DNA of 64,000 nucleotides from Acidobacteriota bacterium (lineage in GTDB: Bacteria; Acidobacteriota; Blastocatellia; RBC074), in NCBI GenBank assembly GCA_016715865.1, contig JADJXM010000020.1, positions 1 through 64,000 of the forward strand, written 5' to 3'. A program made the position numbers and the translations under genes. Of the stretch, positions 31,324-39,551 are shown piece by piece (the stretch's first letter is position 1; every line of letters begins with the position of its first letter). The notes under the pieces are model-generated. The model did not search any database, was not told where the DNA came from, and saw only the letters and a list, made by a program, of their open reading frames with translations.

Positions 31324-31340
31324 TTTATCCTCCCTCAAGT

Positions 31341-31637
31341 CTACTCGTTTCTAAATGTCAGCCCTTTCGCTTCTAAAGCGCTTCGCAGCTTTGGGATTGT
31401 GCTGGGCCCCATACCATGAAGTTCCAGAATTTCAGCTTCACGGTATCTTGCCAGCTGCTCTAATACGGTGATTCCTTTTCTTTCCAGCGCTCGCCTTGCC
31501 GGAGCACTTATCAAAGAAAGAAATTCTTTTTCAGGCTTTCGCTCAGATTCACAGACAGGACAGATGGGGCAGTCGCTGCTTTTGAAGTATTTATGCCCCT
31601 TGTCGCAGGTTCTCGATCTCTTTTGCGATGTCTTCAT
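31341..31637 (-). CDS. Zinc-ribbon plus alpha-CTD-like helix-hairpin-helix protein
   Basis: A 98-residue protein. The N-terminal half has a Cys/His cluster (TCDKGHKYFKSSDCPICPVC) typical of a small zinc ribbon. The C-terminal half, from ISAPARRALERKGITVLEQL to HGMGPSTIPKLRSALEAKGL, matches the helix-hairpin-helix fold of the RNA polymerase alpha C-terminal domain and suggests DNA binding. Small proteins of this layout are usually annotated as RNA polymerase alpha C-terminal-like; role unknown. Overlaps the upstream membrane gene by four bases. Confidence 0.85.
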   Translation of the reverse strand: MKTSQKRSRTCDKGHKYFKSSDCPICPVCESERKPEKEFLSLISAPARRALERKGITVLEQLARYREAEILELHGMGPSTIPKLRSALEAKGLTFRNE

Positions 31638-32011
31638 AGTTTCTCCGTCTGGCTTGCCTTTTTACAGGCGATCAGAAACAACGTCCCCAATACCATGTCG
31701 ATCATCCCGGTCGATAATACCATGCTTCCGGTTCGACCTTGCAGGTAGAGTATAACTACTGCAATTCCATAACTGAACTTTTCGATCACGGACGCTATCA
31801 TCAAAGGCCTGTATCGCCGTGGATCTTTTGAAATAATCAGAAAAGCTATCTGCCAGGCAATCGCAACACCTATAAATCCATAATAATATTCCGGATGATT
31901 TATTACCGGCGGATAGTCTCTACCGTTCTTCTCTTCTAAAAAGTATTGTGGGACCAGCACGAGCAACCCGTAGATCCCAGCAATCAGGTATGTCCACCTT
32001 GCAAATTTCAT
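31634..32011 (-). CDS. Four-helix membrane protein of unknown function
   Basis: A 125-residue hydrophobic protein with four predicted helices (WTYLIAGIYGLLVLVPQYF, FIGVAIAWQIAFLIIS, IEKFSYGIAVVILYL, MIDMVLGTLFLIACK). The segment EEKNGRDYPPVINHPEYYYG forms an external loop. It is first in a three-gene minus-strand operon with the zinc/HhH protein and the DUF1801 protein (overlap of four bases with the next). No function is assigned. Confidence 0.75.
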   Translation of the reverse strand: MKFARWTYLIAGIYGLLVLVPQYFLEEKNGRDYPPVINHPEYYYGFIGVAIAWQIAFLIISKDPRRYRPLMIASVIEKFSYGIAVVILYLQGRTGSMVLSTGMIDMVLGTLFLIACKKASQTEKL

Positions 32012-32090
32012 GTTTTTCTTATCCTTATAAGCGCATTTCGCATCTTCAGGTTTTCAGACAATCCTTCAGGATGTGGGCGCACGCTGACAC

Positions 32091-32495
32091 TCACGGTCCA
32101 TCCCAGGCATCATTCTGCAGCACGACACGGTAACCGTCCGGGTCCTCGAATGTGCGACCGTGTGTTTCCCAGTAGGGGTTGAACGAGGTGACAGGGGCGT
32201 AGCCGGCTTGCACCATGCGATCCACCGCGCGCTGCCATTGGCCGGGATCTGGAAGATAGAAGACCAGCAGGTTATCTCTGGTCGGAGCAGGCCCCGCAAT
32301 CGTCCCGTGGTGTCGGGTAAATTCCAAATGGTAAGGCTGCCCCGGAAGCCCCAGCATCACTCCGTCGAATCCATCGTGGTCGGTAAATGCGCCCAGCTCA
32401 GTCAGACCCAGCCCGTCCCGATAAAATCGCACCACCTCATCAAGGTGGTCAGTCGGCCTCGCTACACGCATCTTCACTGAATCATCCATCGCCAT
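32091..32495 (-). CDS. VOC-family (glyoxalase-like) protein
   Basis: A 134-residue single-module VOC protein: RVARPTDHLDEVVRFYRDGL, LGLTELGAF, PYHLEFTRH and FEDPDGYRVVLQNDAW contain the beta-alpha-beta-beta-beta pattern and the His and Glu positions that bind metal in glyoxalase or dioxygenase relatives. Substrate unknown; members include glyoxalases, antibiotic-binding proteins and dioxygenases. Confidence 0.9.
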   Translation of the reverse strand: MAMDDSVKMRVARPTDHLDEVVRFYRDGLGLTELGAFTDHDGFDGVMLGLPGQPYHLEFTRHHGTIAGPAPTRDNLLVFYLPDPGQWQRAVDRMVQAGYAPVTSFNPYWETHGRTFEDPDGYRVVLQNDAWDGP

Positions 32496-32547
32496 GCCTC
32501 TGTCAAATCACCGTCAGGATTGGTCAGCGGTCTGTTGTGAGATTTGA

Positions 32548-34248
32548 TTATCGCCCCCGAGCCACATAATCCCGGGCCTCTTTCAGGCCGGGCTGCCTCA
32601 TACCTCCACCCGCGACTGCGATCAGCTGCCGGTAGAAGTTGCGCGCCAGGGATTTGTCACCGAGCGCGCGTGCTGCCCGAGCGGCTCCGAACAGGCTGTT
32701 GAAACGGCCAGGGTAGAATTCCATCGAGCGCCTGTACGCCTCGAGCGCTGCCGCAGGCTGCTTTTGTTCCATGAGAAGGTCTCCCAGGAGTTCGTGTGCG
32801 GGGAGCGTGGGTCCCGGCGTCACGGCGTGCTTCGGGGTCGAGGCCTCGAGTTCCGCAGCCTCTCGCATGAGCGCAACGCTGGGCTCCTTTCGCCGTTCGA
32901 CGTGGGCCAGCCAGGCGCTCAGTTCAAGTCGAAGCACCCTGATGTTCCTGGCAAACAGGTCCTCCCCCACCTTGCGTGTCGCACCTTCGAGTGCATCCAG
33001 ACGCCTGACGTCCGCTCCAGCCTCGCTCACGTTTCTCAGGTGCGCTGAACCAAGGCCGTGCGCAAATCGCGCGATTGCCTCCGGCCAGGTGAAACGATCC
33101 CAGTCGAGAGCCGCGGGCTCGCGCGGAACGATCAGGACAGCCTCTTTCCAGGCGCGCCGCTCGAGCGCGTATCGTGCCTGTGTTGACGCCAGATGAAAAG
33201 CCGTCTTAAAAGTCGGCTCCAATCGGGCCGTTGCTCGCAGCCGCTTCATCTGTTCGGCGGCAAGGTCGTCCGCACCTTTCTGCAGATACGCATAGACCAG
33301 ATACTCGATCGCGTGTGGGAACTCGTCCCAGACCAGTTCTCCGTGGTCACCCGCCGGGTGCCCCAGGGCAGCCTCAGCCGCCCGCAGGTTTCCACGAATC
33401 ACCCCGTTCCAGTCTCCGAGACGGGTATAGATATGGGTCGGCATATGCAGCGCATGGGGATTTCGCGGAGCGACCGCGTCATATTTGCGAGTGATCTCCA
33501 GCAATTCCCGCTCACGTCCCGGCACATCGTTGGCATGGACAAGATAGTGCATGGCGCCCGGGTGTTCCGGATTCCGTTCATACACGCGAATCAGGATTTC
33601 GGCGGCGCGATCGGCATGCACGCGGGAAATGGTATCGGATGGAGTGGTGGCCAGATGCGCCAGCGAGTAAAAGGCGGCCACCTCGGAGTCATCCGGGAAC
33701 GAGGCATAAACCTTCTCCATGGCCTGTTCCCACCGGCGTATGCGCAGCCAGTAATCCGACGATGCAGGATCGAGGTAGAAGGCCTCAGTCGCGTCAATGA
33801 ATAGCCGTTCCTTCTCCGTCGGCGGCTCAAGTGCTTTGGCCGTCTGAACCTCCTCCCATCCTCTACGCAGCGATTCAGGTCGCGGGCGCGTCGGCCAGAG
33901 CGGCTGAAAAAGTGTCATCGCGATACCCCAATGCGCCATTGCACACCGGCCATCCGTCTTTGCGACTCGCTCGAAAGCCTCCCGTGCCTGCGGATACGTC
34001 ATGTGATGCAGGAGGGCAACTGCTCGATTGAACTCTGTTTGAGCCTGTTCTGAGCAGGTGATGCGAAAGTCAACCGTGCCGAGGGCGTGGCCGGCATGTT
34101 GCTGCACCTGGCTTCTCGCTTCATCCACGCACCATCCAGGCAGGACGACCATCAGCCCTGGAAAGCCCGCGATCAGTACGACGATCCATAAAAGTTTCTG
34201 TTTAATTGATTCAATCTCCCTGTTACTGCTCGCCGCCCCTACTGTCAC
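32548..34248 (-). CDS. Exported tetratricopeptide-repeat protein
   Basis: A 566-residue protein, probably started at GTG 34248, with a hydrophobic N-terminal helix (LLWIVVLIAGFPGLMVVLPG) acting as a signal or anchor. Helical TPR-like repeats run through the rest (EFNRAVALLHHMTYPQAREAF, AHWGIAMTLFQPLW, ALHMPTHIYTRLGDWNGVIR, AYRRSMEFYPGRFNSLFGAA). The recurrent HHM, H-Y-LVHAND and HMPTHIYTRLG pattern marks a family common in soil bacteria whose role is unknown. It closely follows the 340-residue hypothetical gene (11 bases) on the same strand. Confidence 0.82.
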   Translation of the reverse strand: MTVGAASSNREIESIKQKLLWIVVLIAGFPGLMVVLPGWCVDEARSQVQQHAGHALGTVDFRITCSEQAQTEFNRAVALLHHMTYPQAREAFERVAKTDGRCAMAHWGIAMTLFQPLWPTRPRPESLRRGWEEVQTAKALEPPTEKERLFIDATEAFYLDPASSDYWLRIRRWEQAMEKVYASFPDDSEVAAFYSLAHLATTPSDTISRVHADRAAEILIRVYERNPEHPGAMHYLVHANDVPGRERELLEITRKYDAVAPRNPHALHMPTHIYTRLGDWNGVIRGNLRAAEAALGHPAGDHGELVWDEFPHAIEYLVYAYLQKGADDLAAEQMKRLRATARLEPTFKTAFHLASTQARYALERRAWKEAVLIVPREPAALDWDRFTWPEAIARFAHGLGSAHLRNVSEAGADVRRLDALEGATRKVGEDLFARNIRVLRLELSAWLAHVERRKEPSVALMREAAELEASTPKHAVTPGPTLPAHELLGDLLMEQKQPAAALEAYRRSMEFYPGRFNSLFGAARAARALGDKSLARNFYRQLIAVAGGGMRQPGLKEARDYVARGR

Positions 34249-34259
34249 CGCCTGGTTCG

Positions 34260-35282
34260 CTACGGCTTGACCCGCAGCACGAGCGGCATCGGTTTATCAG
34301 GCGCGGCAGTCGTGATCTCGCGGCTGAAGCGCAGCGTTGTCCCGTCGAACATCCACCCGCCGTCGCTGCAGCGCGAGCCGGTTTCGATCGACTTCCCCTC
34401 GCGGACGCGTAGCGCGTTCGCCGTCGCCTCCCGCTCGGCGCGGTAGCGAAACGCGCGGCGCCAAAAGGGAGTAAGGTCCGTTCCCAGCTCATTCACGGGC
34501 GCATTCACGTCGCACCGGGTGAGGTAGATCAGCTCTTCAGCGATCAGGCGATCGTGATCGACCGAGTTTGCGAGCCACTTCGTCGGGAAAATCCACGAGC
34601 CGTCCTCCCAGTATGACGCCGCCTGAAACTGAAATGCCTCGAGCAGCCGCTGCACGTTGTCGCGCTCCTGCAGCTCGCCGAGCCACACCGGCACTGGCAG
34701 CGGCATTTTCCATGCGACCGCGTTGATCATCCGGGCCATCGACAACACTGCCGTCTGCGTCATCATCTGCGGATGCCCGTCCAGCGTGCGGGCCAGCTTC
34801 CACACGGCGTGCAGGTCGTCCCACGCCACCGGGTCGTTTGCGCGCGCTTTCGCCAGAGCGCTCGCGACGAGCAGCCTTGCCACGGTCATCTGCATCGCTC
34901 GTGCCGTCACCGCGTTCTGGTCGCCAATCTCGTCGTGGCGTTCCCAGATGACCGGCTCGCGCAGCAGCAGATCGCGGATCGCGGAAACGTCGGCGAGCAC
35001 AGGCAGATCGCCGATGGTTAGCTCGCCCCGCGCGATCTCGCGCTCCACAAAATCGTCGACGCCTTCGTTCACCGGCAACGTTTTGGCGAGCGCCGTCAGC
35101 TTGACAGACGCGCCATTGGCCTTCAACGGCGGCCAATGATCACGGGCCTCGTAGAGCGTCCCCATCCCTTCCGGCCACGGCCGACCGGCCGATGTGGAAA
35201 CGGCGCCTTCGTTCCGGAACCACAAGGCGACCGAGACGACGAGGCCGAACGCAGTTACAATTATCAGTGCTGCAATCTTCAT
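34260..35282 (-). CDS. Membrane-anchored hypothetical protein
   Basis: A 340-residue protein starting at ATG 35282 after GAGGGA. One N-terminal membrane helix (KIAALIIVTAFGLVVSVALWF) is followed by a helical extracytoplasmic region (FVEREIARGELTIGDLPVLA, VWKLARTLDGHPQMMTQTAV, WFPTKWLAN-like segment). No catalytic motif or known domain is recognised. It lies directly before the TPR gene, implying joint expression. The GC content is higher than in the cassettes on its right. Confidence 0.7.
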   Translation of the reverse strand: MKIAALIIVTAFGLVVSVALWFRNEGAVSTSAGRPWPEGMGTLYEARDHWPPLKANGASVKLTALAKTLPVNEGVDDFVEREIARGELTIGDLPVLADVSAIRDLLLREPVIWERHDEIGDQNAVTARAMQMTVARLLVASALAKARANDPVAWDDLHAVWKLARTLDGHPQMMTQTAVLSMARMINAVAWKMPLPVPVWLGELQERDNVQRLLEAFQFQAASYWEDGSWIFPTKWLANSVDHDRLIAEELIYLTRCDVNAPVNELGTDLTPFWRRAFRYRAEREATANALRVREGKSIETGSRCSDGGWMFDGTTLRFSREITTAAPDKPMPLVLRVKP

Positions 35283-35331
35283 CGTTCCCTCAAATTAGAA
35301 TCACCTTCCTGCGAAAAGCACTGACTCAACA

Positions 35332-35382
35332 GCAGCCTGACGATCGAGTTCAGCGGCACCACTGGACGCATTGTCAGGCTGC
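35332..35382. repeat. attC-like inverted repeat at 3' side of the MOSC gene
   Basis: Perfect 10-bp arms GCAGCCTGAC (35332-35341) and GTCAGGCTGC (35373-35382) enclose CGATCGAGTTCAGCGGC, a string also found in the attC at 40648. The consensus TAAC/GTTA core has changed to TGAC/GTCA, symmetrically, so this is a short variant or decayed attC. It marks the left edge of the cassette array. Confidence 0.5.
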
Positions 35383-35386
35383 GCGT

Positions 35387-36178
35387 TTAGTCCAGCAGTT
35401 CAATTGAATCGCTTTCCGTCAACATTCCTTCGACCAAAACGGCACAGTAAACACCGGCACAGGCAGAGTGCACCTGGGCAACTTTGCGTAAAATTTCCGG
35501 GTTGTGTTCGCCAGTGTCGGGCTCAAGCGAAATCATCTTACAACGCGGGTCACGCTCCAGAACCATAATCACTGCGCTCGAACCGATTCGCAGTTTGCGA
35601 CCGACCAACTCATCCTCGGCAAAGCCGTAATCCGATGTGAGATTTAGATAGACGTTTGCCCGAAAGCGTCGTTTATCAATCGGAATGCCTGACTCCGCTT
35701 CGACCTGACGGACAGTTTGCAGGCTAATCAACGAAACCGGGCGGCAGTCTGTTAACGCGCGGTCCGAACGCACAAGCGTGAGGTGATTTTCACCTCGCAA
35801 TCCTTCACCGAGCATTTCTATCAACGCCGGGTCATCAATCGCTACGACTGCACCTGACGGCGTAACGACATCCAACATCAGGTCGTTCGGTTCGGCGTTT
35901 GCAGGAGTGACACCGGGCGCGATGCCGGACGCTTCAGTCAAATTCGGCGGTTTTGACGCTCGCTCCGGGTAACGGAATTGTGGGCGATACAGCAGCATTT
36001 GTTGCTGCACATTTGCATTCAAATAAGGGAAACCTTTGCGGGCGGCGGAATTTTTGAAGGCATAGCAGCGGTCGCCATAGATGCCTGAAAATCCCATAAA
36101 AACTTCGTGCGCTTCCTCGCCGCGCATACTCTTAACCGGATAGCGCCATAAACTTTCTACAGTTCCTATAGTTGTCAT
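35387..36178 (-). CDS. MOSC-domain protein
   Basis: A 263-residue cytosolic protein. The N-terminal beta-barrel (SLWRYPVKSMRGEEAHEVFM, GFSGIYGDRCYAFKN) and the C-terminal MOSC domain (RRFRANVYLNL, GFAEDELVGRKLRIGSSAVI, ERDPRCKMISLEPDTGEHN) are complete. RCKMIS holds the invariant Cys. MOSC proteins bind molybdenum cofactor or sulfur and act in sulfur transfer or molybdoenzyme reduction of N-hydroxylated compounds. It lies between two attC-like sites, so it appears to be a mobile cassette gene; note a molybdopterin-protein remnant at the far end of the array. Confidence 0.9.
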   Translation of the reverse strand: MTTIGTVESLWRYPVKSMRGEEAHEVFMGFSGIYGDRCYAFKNSAARKGFPYLNANVQQQMLLYRPQFRYPERASKPPNLTEASGIAPGVTPANAEPNDLMLDVVTPSGAVVAIDDPALIEMLGEGLRGENHLTLVRSDRALTDCRPVSLISLQTVRQVEAESGIPIDKRRFRANVYLNLTSDYGFAEDELVGRKLRIGSSAVIMVLERDPRCKMISLEPDTGEHNPEILRKVAQVHSACAGVYCAVLVEGMLTESDSIELLD

Positions 36179-36217
36179 CTCAAGACCTTATTTTGGCTTT
36201 CGAGCATTTTTCCAGAA

Positions 36218-36276
36218 GCCTCTAACGCCCGAATTAAGCAGAGGCGGCGGTTCCGCTGCAACGCGGGTCAGGTGCT
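36218..36276. repeat. attC site (slightly degenerate)
   Basis: The 59-bp site has CCTCTAAC on the left and GCGGGTCAGGTGC on the right, where consensus GTTAGG reads GTCAGG. The inner GGCGGCGGTTCCGCTGC stretch is shared with the attC at 36851. It lies two bases beyond the DUF2442 stop, the expected place for a cassette whose genes are on the minus strand. Confidence 0.6.
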
Positions 36277-36277
36277 G

Positions 36278-36532
36278 CTAACCCGCCAATACAGATTCAT
36301 TGAGATCAATACCTTCTAAATATAAGGTTTCCGGGCTGATATCTTCTTCATCTGGCCATTGCACAGTACCCAAGGCTATTCTTACACTTTTAAAATATTC
36401 AAGATCATTCAGTTTCTTAAATACTTCATAGTTGAGATATGGCTTTACGTCAAATCTTTTCTCACTCTCATCGTTAAATTTTAGATCAAGTGAATGGTCA
36501 TCATTCGCTTTAACTGCTATTACTTTTTTCAT
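36278..36532 (-). CDS. DUF2442 protein
   Basis: An 84-residue protein with the DUF2442 layout: VIAVKANDDHSLDLKFNDES, RFDVKPYLNYEVFKKLND and the end IALGTVQWPDEEDISPETLY. DUF2442 genes are usually paired with DUF4160 genes in toxin-antitoxin-like modules. Here too the DUF4160 gene lies 11 bases upstream on the same strand. The pair is bounded by attC sites and forms one cassette. Which partner, if any, is toxic has not been shown for this copy. Confidence 0.9.
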   Translation of the reverse strand: MKKVIAVKANDDHSLDLKFNDESEKRFDVKPYLNYEVFKKLNDLEYFKSVRIALGTVQWPDEEDISPETLYLEGIDLNESVLAG

Positions 36533-36543
36533 TTCTATTACAC

Positions 36544-36813
36544 CTATTTCAAGGGGTCAATCTTGAATAATTGTTGACCATTGACTGCTAGTTTCCAATC
36601 TGCCACCAATTCATCCTGGTGAATTTCAATCCAAGCCTGAACCAGCTTTAGTTTAGCAGATTTTATCGATCCCTCAAGTATTCTGCCATCAGGTATTGAT
36701 ATGACTGCTTCATCATCGCTGTATTGAACATGAATGTGTGGGTGATGATGCTTTTTATTATCAAAGTAATACATCATTACAATTATTCCATAGAACATTG
36801 ATATAACAGGCAT
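36544..36813 (-). CDS. DUF4160 protein
   Basis: An 89-residue protein beginning MPVISMFYGIIVMMYYFD and carrying the His-rich HHHPHIHVQYSDDEAVISIP motif of DUF4160, then LKLVQAWIEIHQDELVADWK. It is the upstream partner of the DUF2442 gene and probably the second part of a toxin-antitoxin-like cassette. The metal-binding look of the HHPHIH stretch is a family trait of unknown purpose. Confidence 0.9.
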   Translation of the reverse strand: MPVISMFYGIIVMMYYFDNKKHHHPHIHVQYSDDEAVISIPDGRILEGSIKSAKLKLVQAWIEIHQDELVADWKLAVNGQQLFKIDPLK

Positions 36814-36850
36814 AATTACTACTCCAATGGATAACTGCTATATTTCCAGG

Positions 36851-36944
36851 GTGCCTAACGATCGGGTCTGGCGGGCCGAAGTTTTTCGCTCCCGGCTTAT
36901 CGAGTAGAAGCGGCGGCTCCGCTGCAATGCGGGTTAGGCCGCAC
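36851..36944. repeat. attC site next to the metallo-beta-lactamase gene
   Basis: This 94-bp site has consensus ends GTGCCTAAC (36851-36859) and GGGTTAGGCCGCAC (36931-36944). The inside is palindromic, with CGGCGGCTCCGCTGC near its right arm. It lies 15 bases beyond the B3 lactamase stop, at the expected 3' side. It is the best-formed attC here. Confidence 0.85.
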
Positions 36945-36958
36945 CATGCGTTCATTGA

Positions 36959-37849
36959 TCATTTAGGCTGGGCAGCTCTTTGCCTTGCGAGTTCGGTCTT
37001 GAATGCTTGTTCTCTTCCGGCTACGTATTTCTTGTAGCCCTGAGGATCAACAAAGGTTGCAAGAGAGCCTTCCTTCAGCCTCGCGTATTTCGATTCGAGA
37101 TCGAAGTAACTGCCATGCGCACCTAGAAAGATATCGCACGGCAATGATTTCAAGACGCGGAACATCTTATCGTAATCAGCCGCAATCTGCGGATAGGCAT
37201 TGTTGTTCACAAGCCTGTAACCAGGATTCACGTTGGGGCTCCCGATGATCACAACGTTGTGCGCCTTACCGGCCTCTCGCACCTTCATCGTCCACGTGGT
37301 GCAGCCCTTCGTGTGGCCAGGAGTGAGATGAGCCGTCAGGACTGTGCCACCTAACTGTACCTCGTCGCCATTGTGTAGCACGCGATCCACCTTTGTGGGC
37401 TTGTAGAGGGTCGATGGATCGTTGCCATACTGAAAGTCTGTTTTTCCGCCTGATTCGACGGCCGACACGTCGGCCTCCATGACCATATACTGTGCACCAG
37501 TCAGTTTCTTGATAGTGTCACTGGCGGCGTTGTGGTCCCAGTGCGCATGGCTGATGAGAAGGATCCTGATGTCAGTGAACTTGAACCCGAGCTTCTCCAC
37601 ACTCACCCGGATAAGAGGAACATTCTCCTCAAGATCGCTATTGATAAGGATGTGCCCCTCAGGAGTCGTGATCAGATAGCTGGCGAGACCTTTGCTGCCG
37701 ACATAGTAAAGGTTCCCCGCGATTTTGAACGCCGGAAATGGTTCGGTCCAATCAGCATTACCCTGGGCATATAGTGTCCCGGCAGAGCCGAAAACCGCAA
37801 CCAATGCGCCGACGAAGATGATCCATAGACTAAGCCTGTTCTTCTGCAT
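36959..37849 (-). CDS. Subclass B3 metallo-beta-lactamase
   Basis: An exported zinc hydrolase of about 296 residues. The start chosen is ATG 37849 (MQKNRLSLWIIFVGALVAVF) with GGAG upstream, giving a signal peptide that ends near TLYAQG. B3 zinc ligands are visible: HAHWDH (His116, His118, Asp120, His121), the His of TPGHTKGCTTW (His196) and the His of FLGAHGSYF (His263). ISHAHWDHNAAS is the B3 form. It is predicted to hydrolyse penicillins, cephalosporins and possibly carbapenems in the periplasm. An attC lies right after the stop, so the gene seems to be part of a cassette. The activity is inferred from motifs only. Confidence 0.9.
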   Translation of the reverse strand: MQKNRLSLWIIFVGALVAVFGSAGTLYAQGNADWTEPFPAFKIAGNLYYVGSKGLASYLITTPEGHILINSDLEENVPLIRVSVEKLGFKFTDIRILLISHAHWDHNAASDTIKKLTGAQYMVMEADVSAVESGGKTDFQYGNDPSTLYKPTKVDRVLHNGDEVQLGGTVLTAHLTPGHTKGCTTWTMKVREAGKAHNVVIIGSPNVNPGYRLVNNNAYPQIAADYDKMFRVLKSLPCDIFLGAHGSYFDLESKYARLKEGSLATFVDPQGYKKYVAGREQAFKTELARQRAAQPK

Positions 37850-37875
37850 AATGTGCAACTCCACCTTGTTTGCAG

Positions 37876-37948
37876 GCCTTTAGCTCTCTGAGTCAGGTAT
37901 TCGTCCGTTAAGAGAGCAGAAATCTTATCTGCTATTGCCACCGTTATG
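37876..37948 (-). pseudogene. Remnant of RHH-type antitoxin gene
   Basis: The minus strand reads ITVAIADKISALLTDEYLTQ, nearly the same as ITVALAEKLSALLTDEYLTE inside the intact antitoxin encoded at 39942-40178. Only about 24 codons remain, without start or stop. It overlaps the 3' end of the next gene and probably is what is left of a deleted cassette. Confidence 0.75.
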
Positions 37949-38341
37949 AGCGGGAACACGATTGCTCTTGAGAAGCCACGCAAGATAGAGGCCAGCTACT
38001 ACATCGTATGCCAGACAGAAAGCTGGCCACCATGCGGGCACTCCCGGGTTCGAGATGAGATGGCCGTGTACGGCGTCAAACAGCCCGTGTGCAACGAGCG
38101 CTCCAACCACAAACCAAAGCGATCGCTTGAATCCAAGAACTGAAGCCAGAATAAAAGCGAAAATGGGAATCGCCTCGAGCGCGAGCGCTCTTGTTGACCC
38201 TCCAATGGCCGCGAAGAGCGCGTAAAGCAACGCAATTACGATCATTATTGTTGGGTAGAACGCGCGATCTCGATCCAAACGCACGAGAGATCCGAATGCA
38301 CCGATGCAGGATGCGAGAACAATACCGACGACGAATGCCAT
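37925..38341 (-). CDS. Membrane protein, 3' end lying in an antitoxin remnant
   Basis: The start chosen is ATG 38341 (MAFVVGIVLASCIGAFGSLV). Four or five hydrophobic helices follow (MIVIALLYALFAAIGGSTR, ALEAIPIFAFILASVLGF, LWFVVGALVAHGLFDAVHGH, FCLAYDVVAGLYLAWLLK). The last ten residues (RVPAHNGGNSR) come from the antitoxin remnant read in another frame, so the natural C-terminus may have been replaced. No family assigned. It sits between the lactamase and a GyrI-like gene with no recognisable attC on either side. Confidence 0.65.
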   Translation of the reverse strand: MAFVVGIVLASCIGAFGSLVRLDRDRAFYPTIMIVIALLYALFAAIGGSTRALALEAIPIFAFILASVLGFKRSLWFVVGALVAHGLFDAVHGHLISNPGVPAWWPAFCLAYDVVAGLYLAWLLKSNRVPAHNGGNSR

Positions 38342-38583
38342 TATGACTCCGAACACTCTTCCGTTACCGTAGGGACAACGAATGCTGCATCTCATAGTTG
38401 CCCGCAGGCGTCACCCAGTAATAGCCAGCGCATTGATCGTCCGCAATTGCGAGGCGAGCGTCATACAGAGCAGCGACGCCAAAGAAAATTCCAATGATTC
38501 TCCGGATCTCTTCTTCATAATGTTTTCTTTCACGATTTGAGGCACTGATTATCCTGACAGTCTCTCCGGAATACTCTCTTTCC
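38342..38583. other. Gap without a supported gene
   Basis: 242 bases between the membrane protein and GyrI-like genes. A minus-strand frame (EEEIRRIIGIFFGVAALYDA) is open across it but starts inside the next gene in another frame; I do not call it. No attC-like pair was seen here. Confidence 0.4.
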
Positions 38584-39099
38584 TCACCTGGAATCCACTG
38601 CCATTGGTGGCTGATTCCTCCTCCTGACAGGAATCCAAATCTCCTCTCTGGCATTCGGATCCCGCGCATTATAGCCTGGCGCCAAGACTTCGAAGTGCTC
38701 TCGATCATCGAGTTCATATGTGCCGGAGTTCGGCAGCCACTCGTTGAATATATACATGAAGGTGCTCAGATCACTGGCCGGGCCTTTGTGCTCAAAGACG
38801 GCATACGTTCCCGACTGCAGCGTGTAGGAGGCCATGCCTTCGGGTACATTATCGAGGCCATCAACCTCCACAACAGCCCATTTTGTGAAGCGTGCGACTG
38901 GATCAGAAAGTTGGCCTGGTCCGCCGGGAAAGACCTGCATTGAAATGTAATCATCGCTCGACCGATTCCTCACTTCATTTCGCCGTGGCATAAAGGCTTG
39001 CCACAGCACCGCTGTCCTGTCCTCAACTCGGGACATTTCGAGCGACATTCCGATCAGTTTCTTTGAAGTTAACTCGACAATTTGAGGTACCCGACTCAT
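38584..39099 (-). CDS. GyrI-like small-molecule-binding domain protein
   Basis: The start chosen is ATG 39099 (MSRVPQIVELTSKKLIGMSL). The protein has the GyrI-like/AraC effector-binding fold: KKLIGMSLEMS, WQAFMPRRNEV, VEVDGLDNVPEGMASYTLQ, GTYAVFEHKGPASDL, TYELDDREHFEVLAPGYN and EIWIPVRR. Such stand-alone domains bind drugs or other small ligands, and some hydrolyse or sequester toxins. It has no DNA-binding domain. It lies on the 3' side of a degraded attC at 39131. Confidence 0.88.
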   Translation of the reverse strand: MSRVPQIVELTSKKLIGMSLEMSRVEDRTAVLWQAFMPRRNEVRNRSSDDYISMQVFPGGPGQLSDPVARFTKWAVVEVDGLDNVPEGMASYTLQSGTYAVFEHKGPASDLSTFMYIFNEWLPNSGTYELDDREHFEVLAPGYNARDPNAREEIWIPVRRRNQPPMAVDSR

Positions 39100-39130
39100 C
39101 TCATCCCCTTCGGTGATCGGCGCCATCATA

Positions 39131-39196
39131 GACGCTGCGTTCCGATAAATACTAACAAATTACCGGCGGCGGCTTCGCCTCAACGCGGGATAGGCG
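39131..39196. repeat. Degraded attC-like site
   Basis: The right half GGCGGCGGCTTCGCCTCAACGC and GGGATAGGCGCGC matches the other attC sites with GTTAGGC changed to GATAGGC. The left half carries ACTAAC but poor symmetry. It lies right after the DUF5615 stop, the expected location. Confidence 0.45.
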
Positions 39197-39201
39197 CGCC
39201 T

Positions 39202-39551
39202 TTAGAAATGATAGATTAGGTTATTACGATCCATTTCAATGAAATCGAACTCTACGAAACCTTCTGTGATCTTTTCTATATTCGCTGTAAACAATGACTC
39301 AAGCTCTATGTTGGTAATATTTCCTGTGGAAACGAGAAGCAGCTTCCAGGGTTGGCTCTTCAGAATGATTGTTTCTACAAAATCCGCATCTTTTGTTACA
39401 ACAATGCGCCCTTCTTCCAGTGATACTCTGATTATTTCGGGGTCTTTCGTCCGGTTACCCAATGGCAGGTCTCGTGTATGAATCGCATCGAGGCCCACCT
39501 GTTTCAGGAGTTCGGTGAGTCTTTTCGGAAGATGCGCATCAACAAGAAATT

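Noticed and set aside
38364..38717. 117-codon frame between the membrane and GyrI-like genes
   Set aside because: Its first third overlaps the GyrI-like gene in another frame, and the rest shows no known pattern or ribosome binding site.
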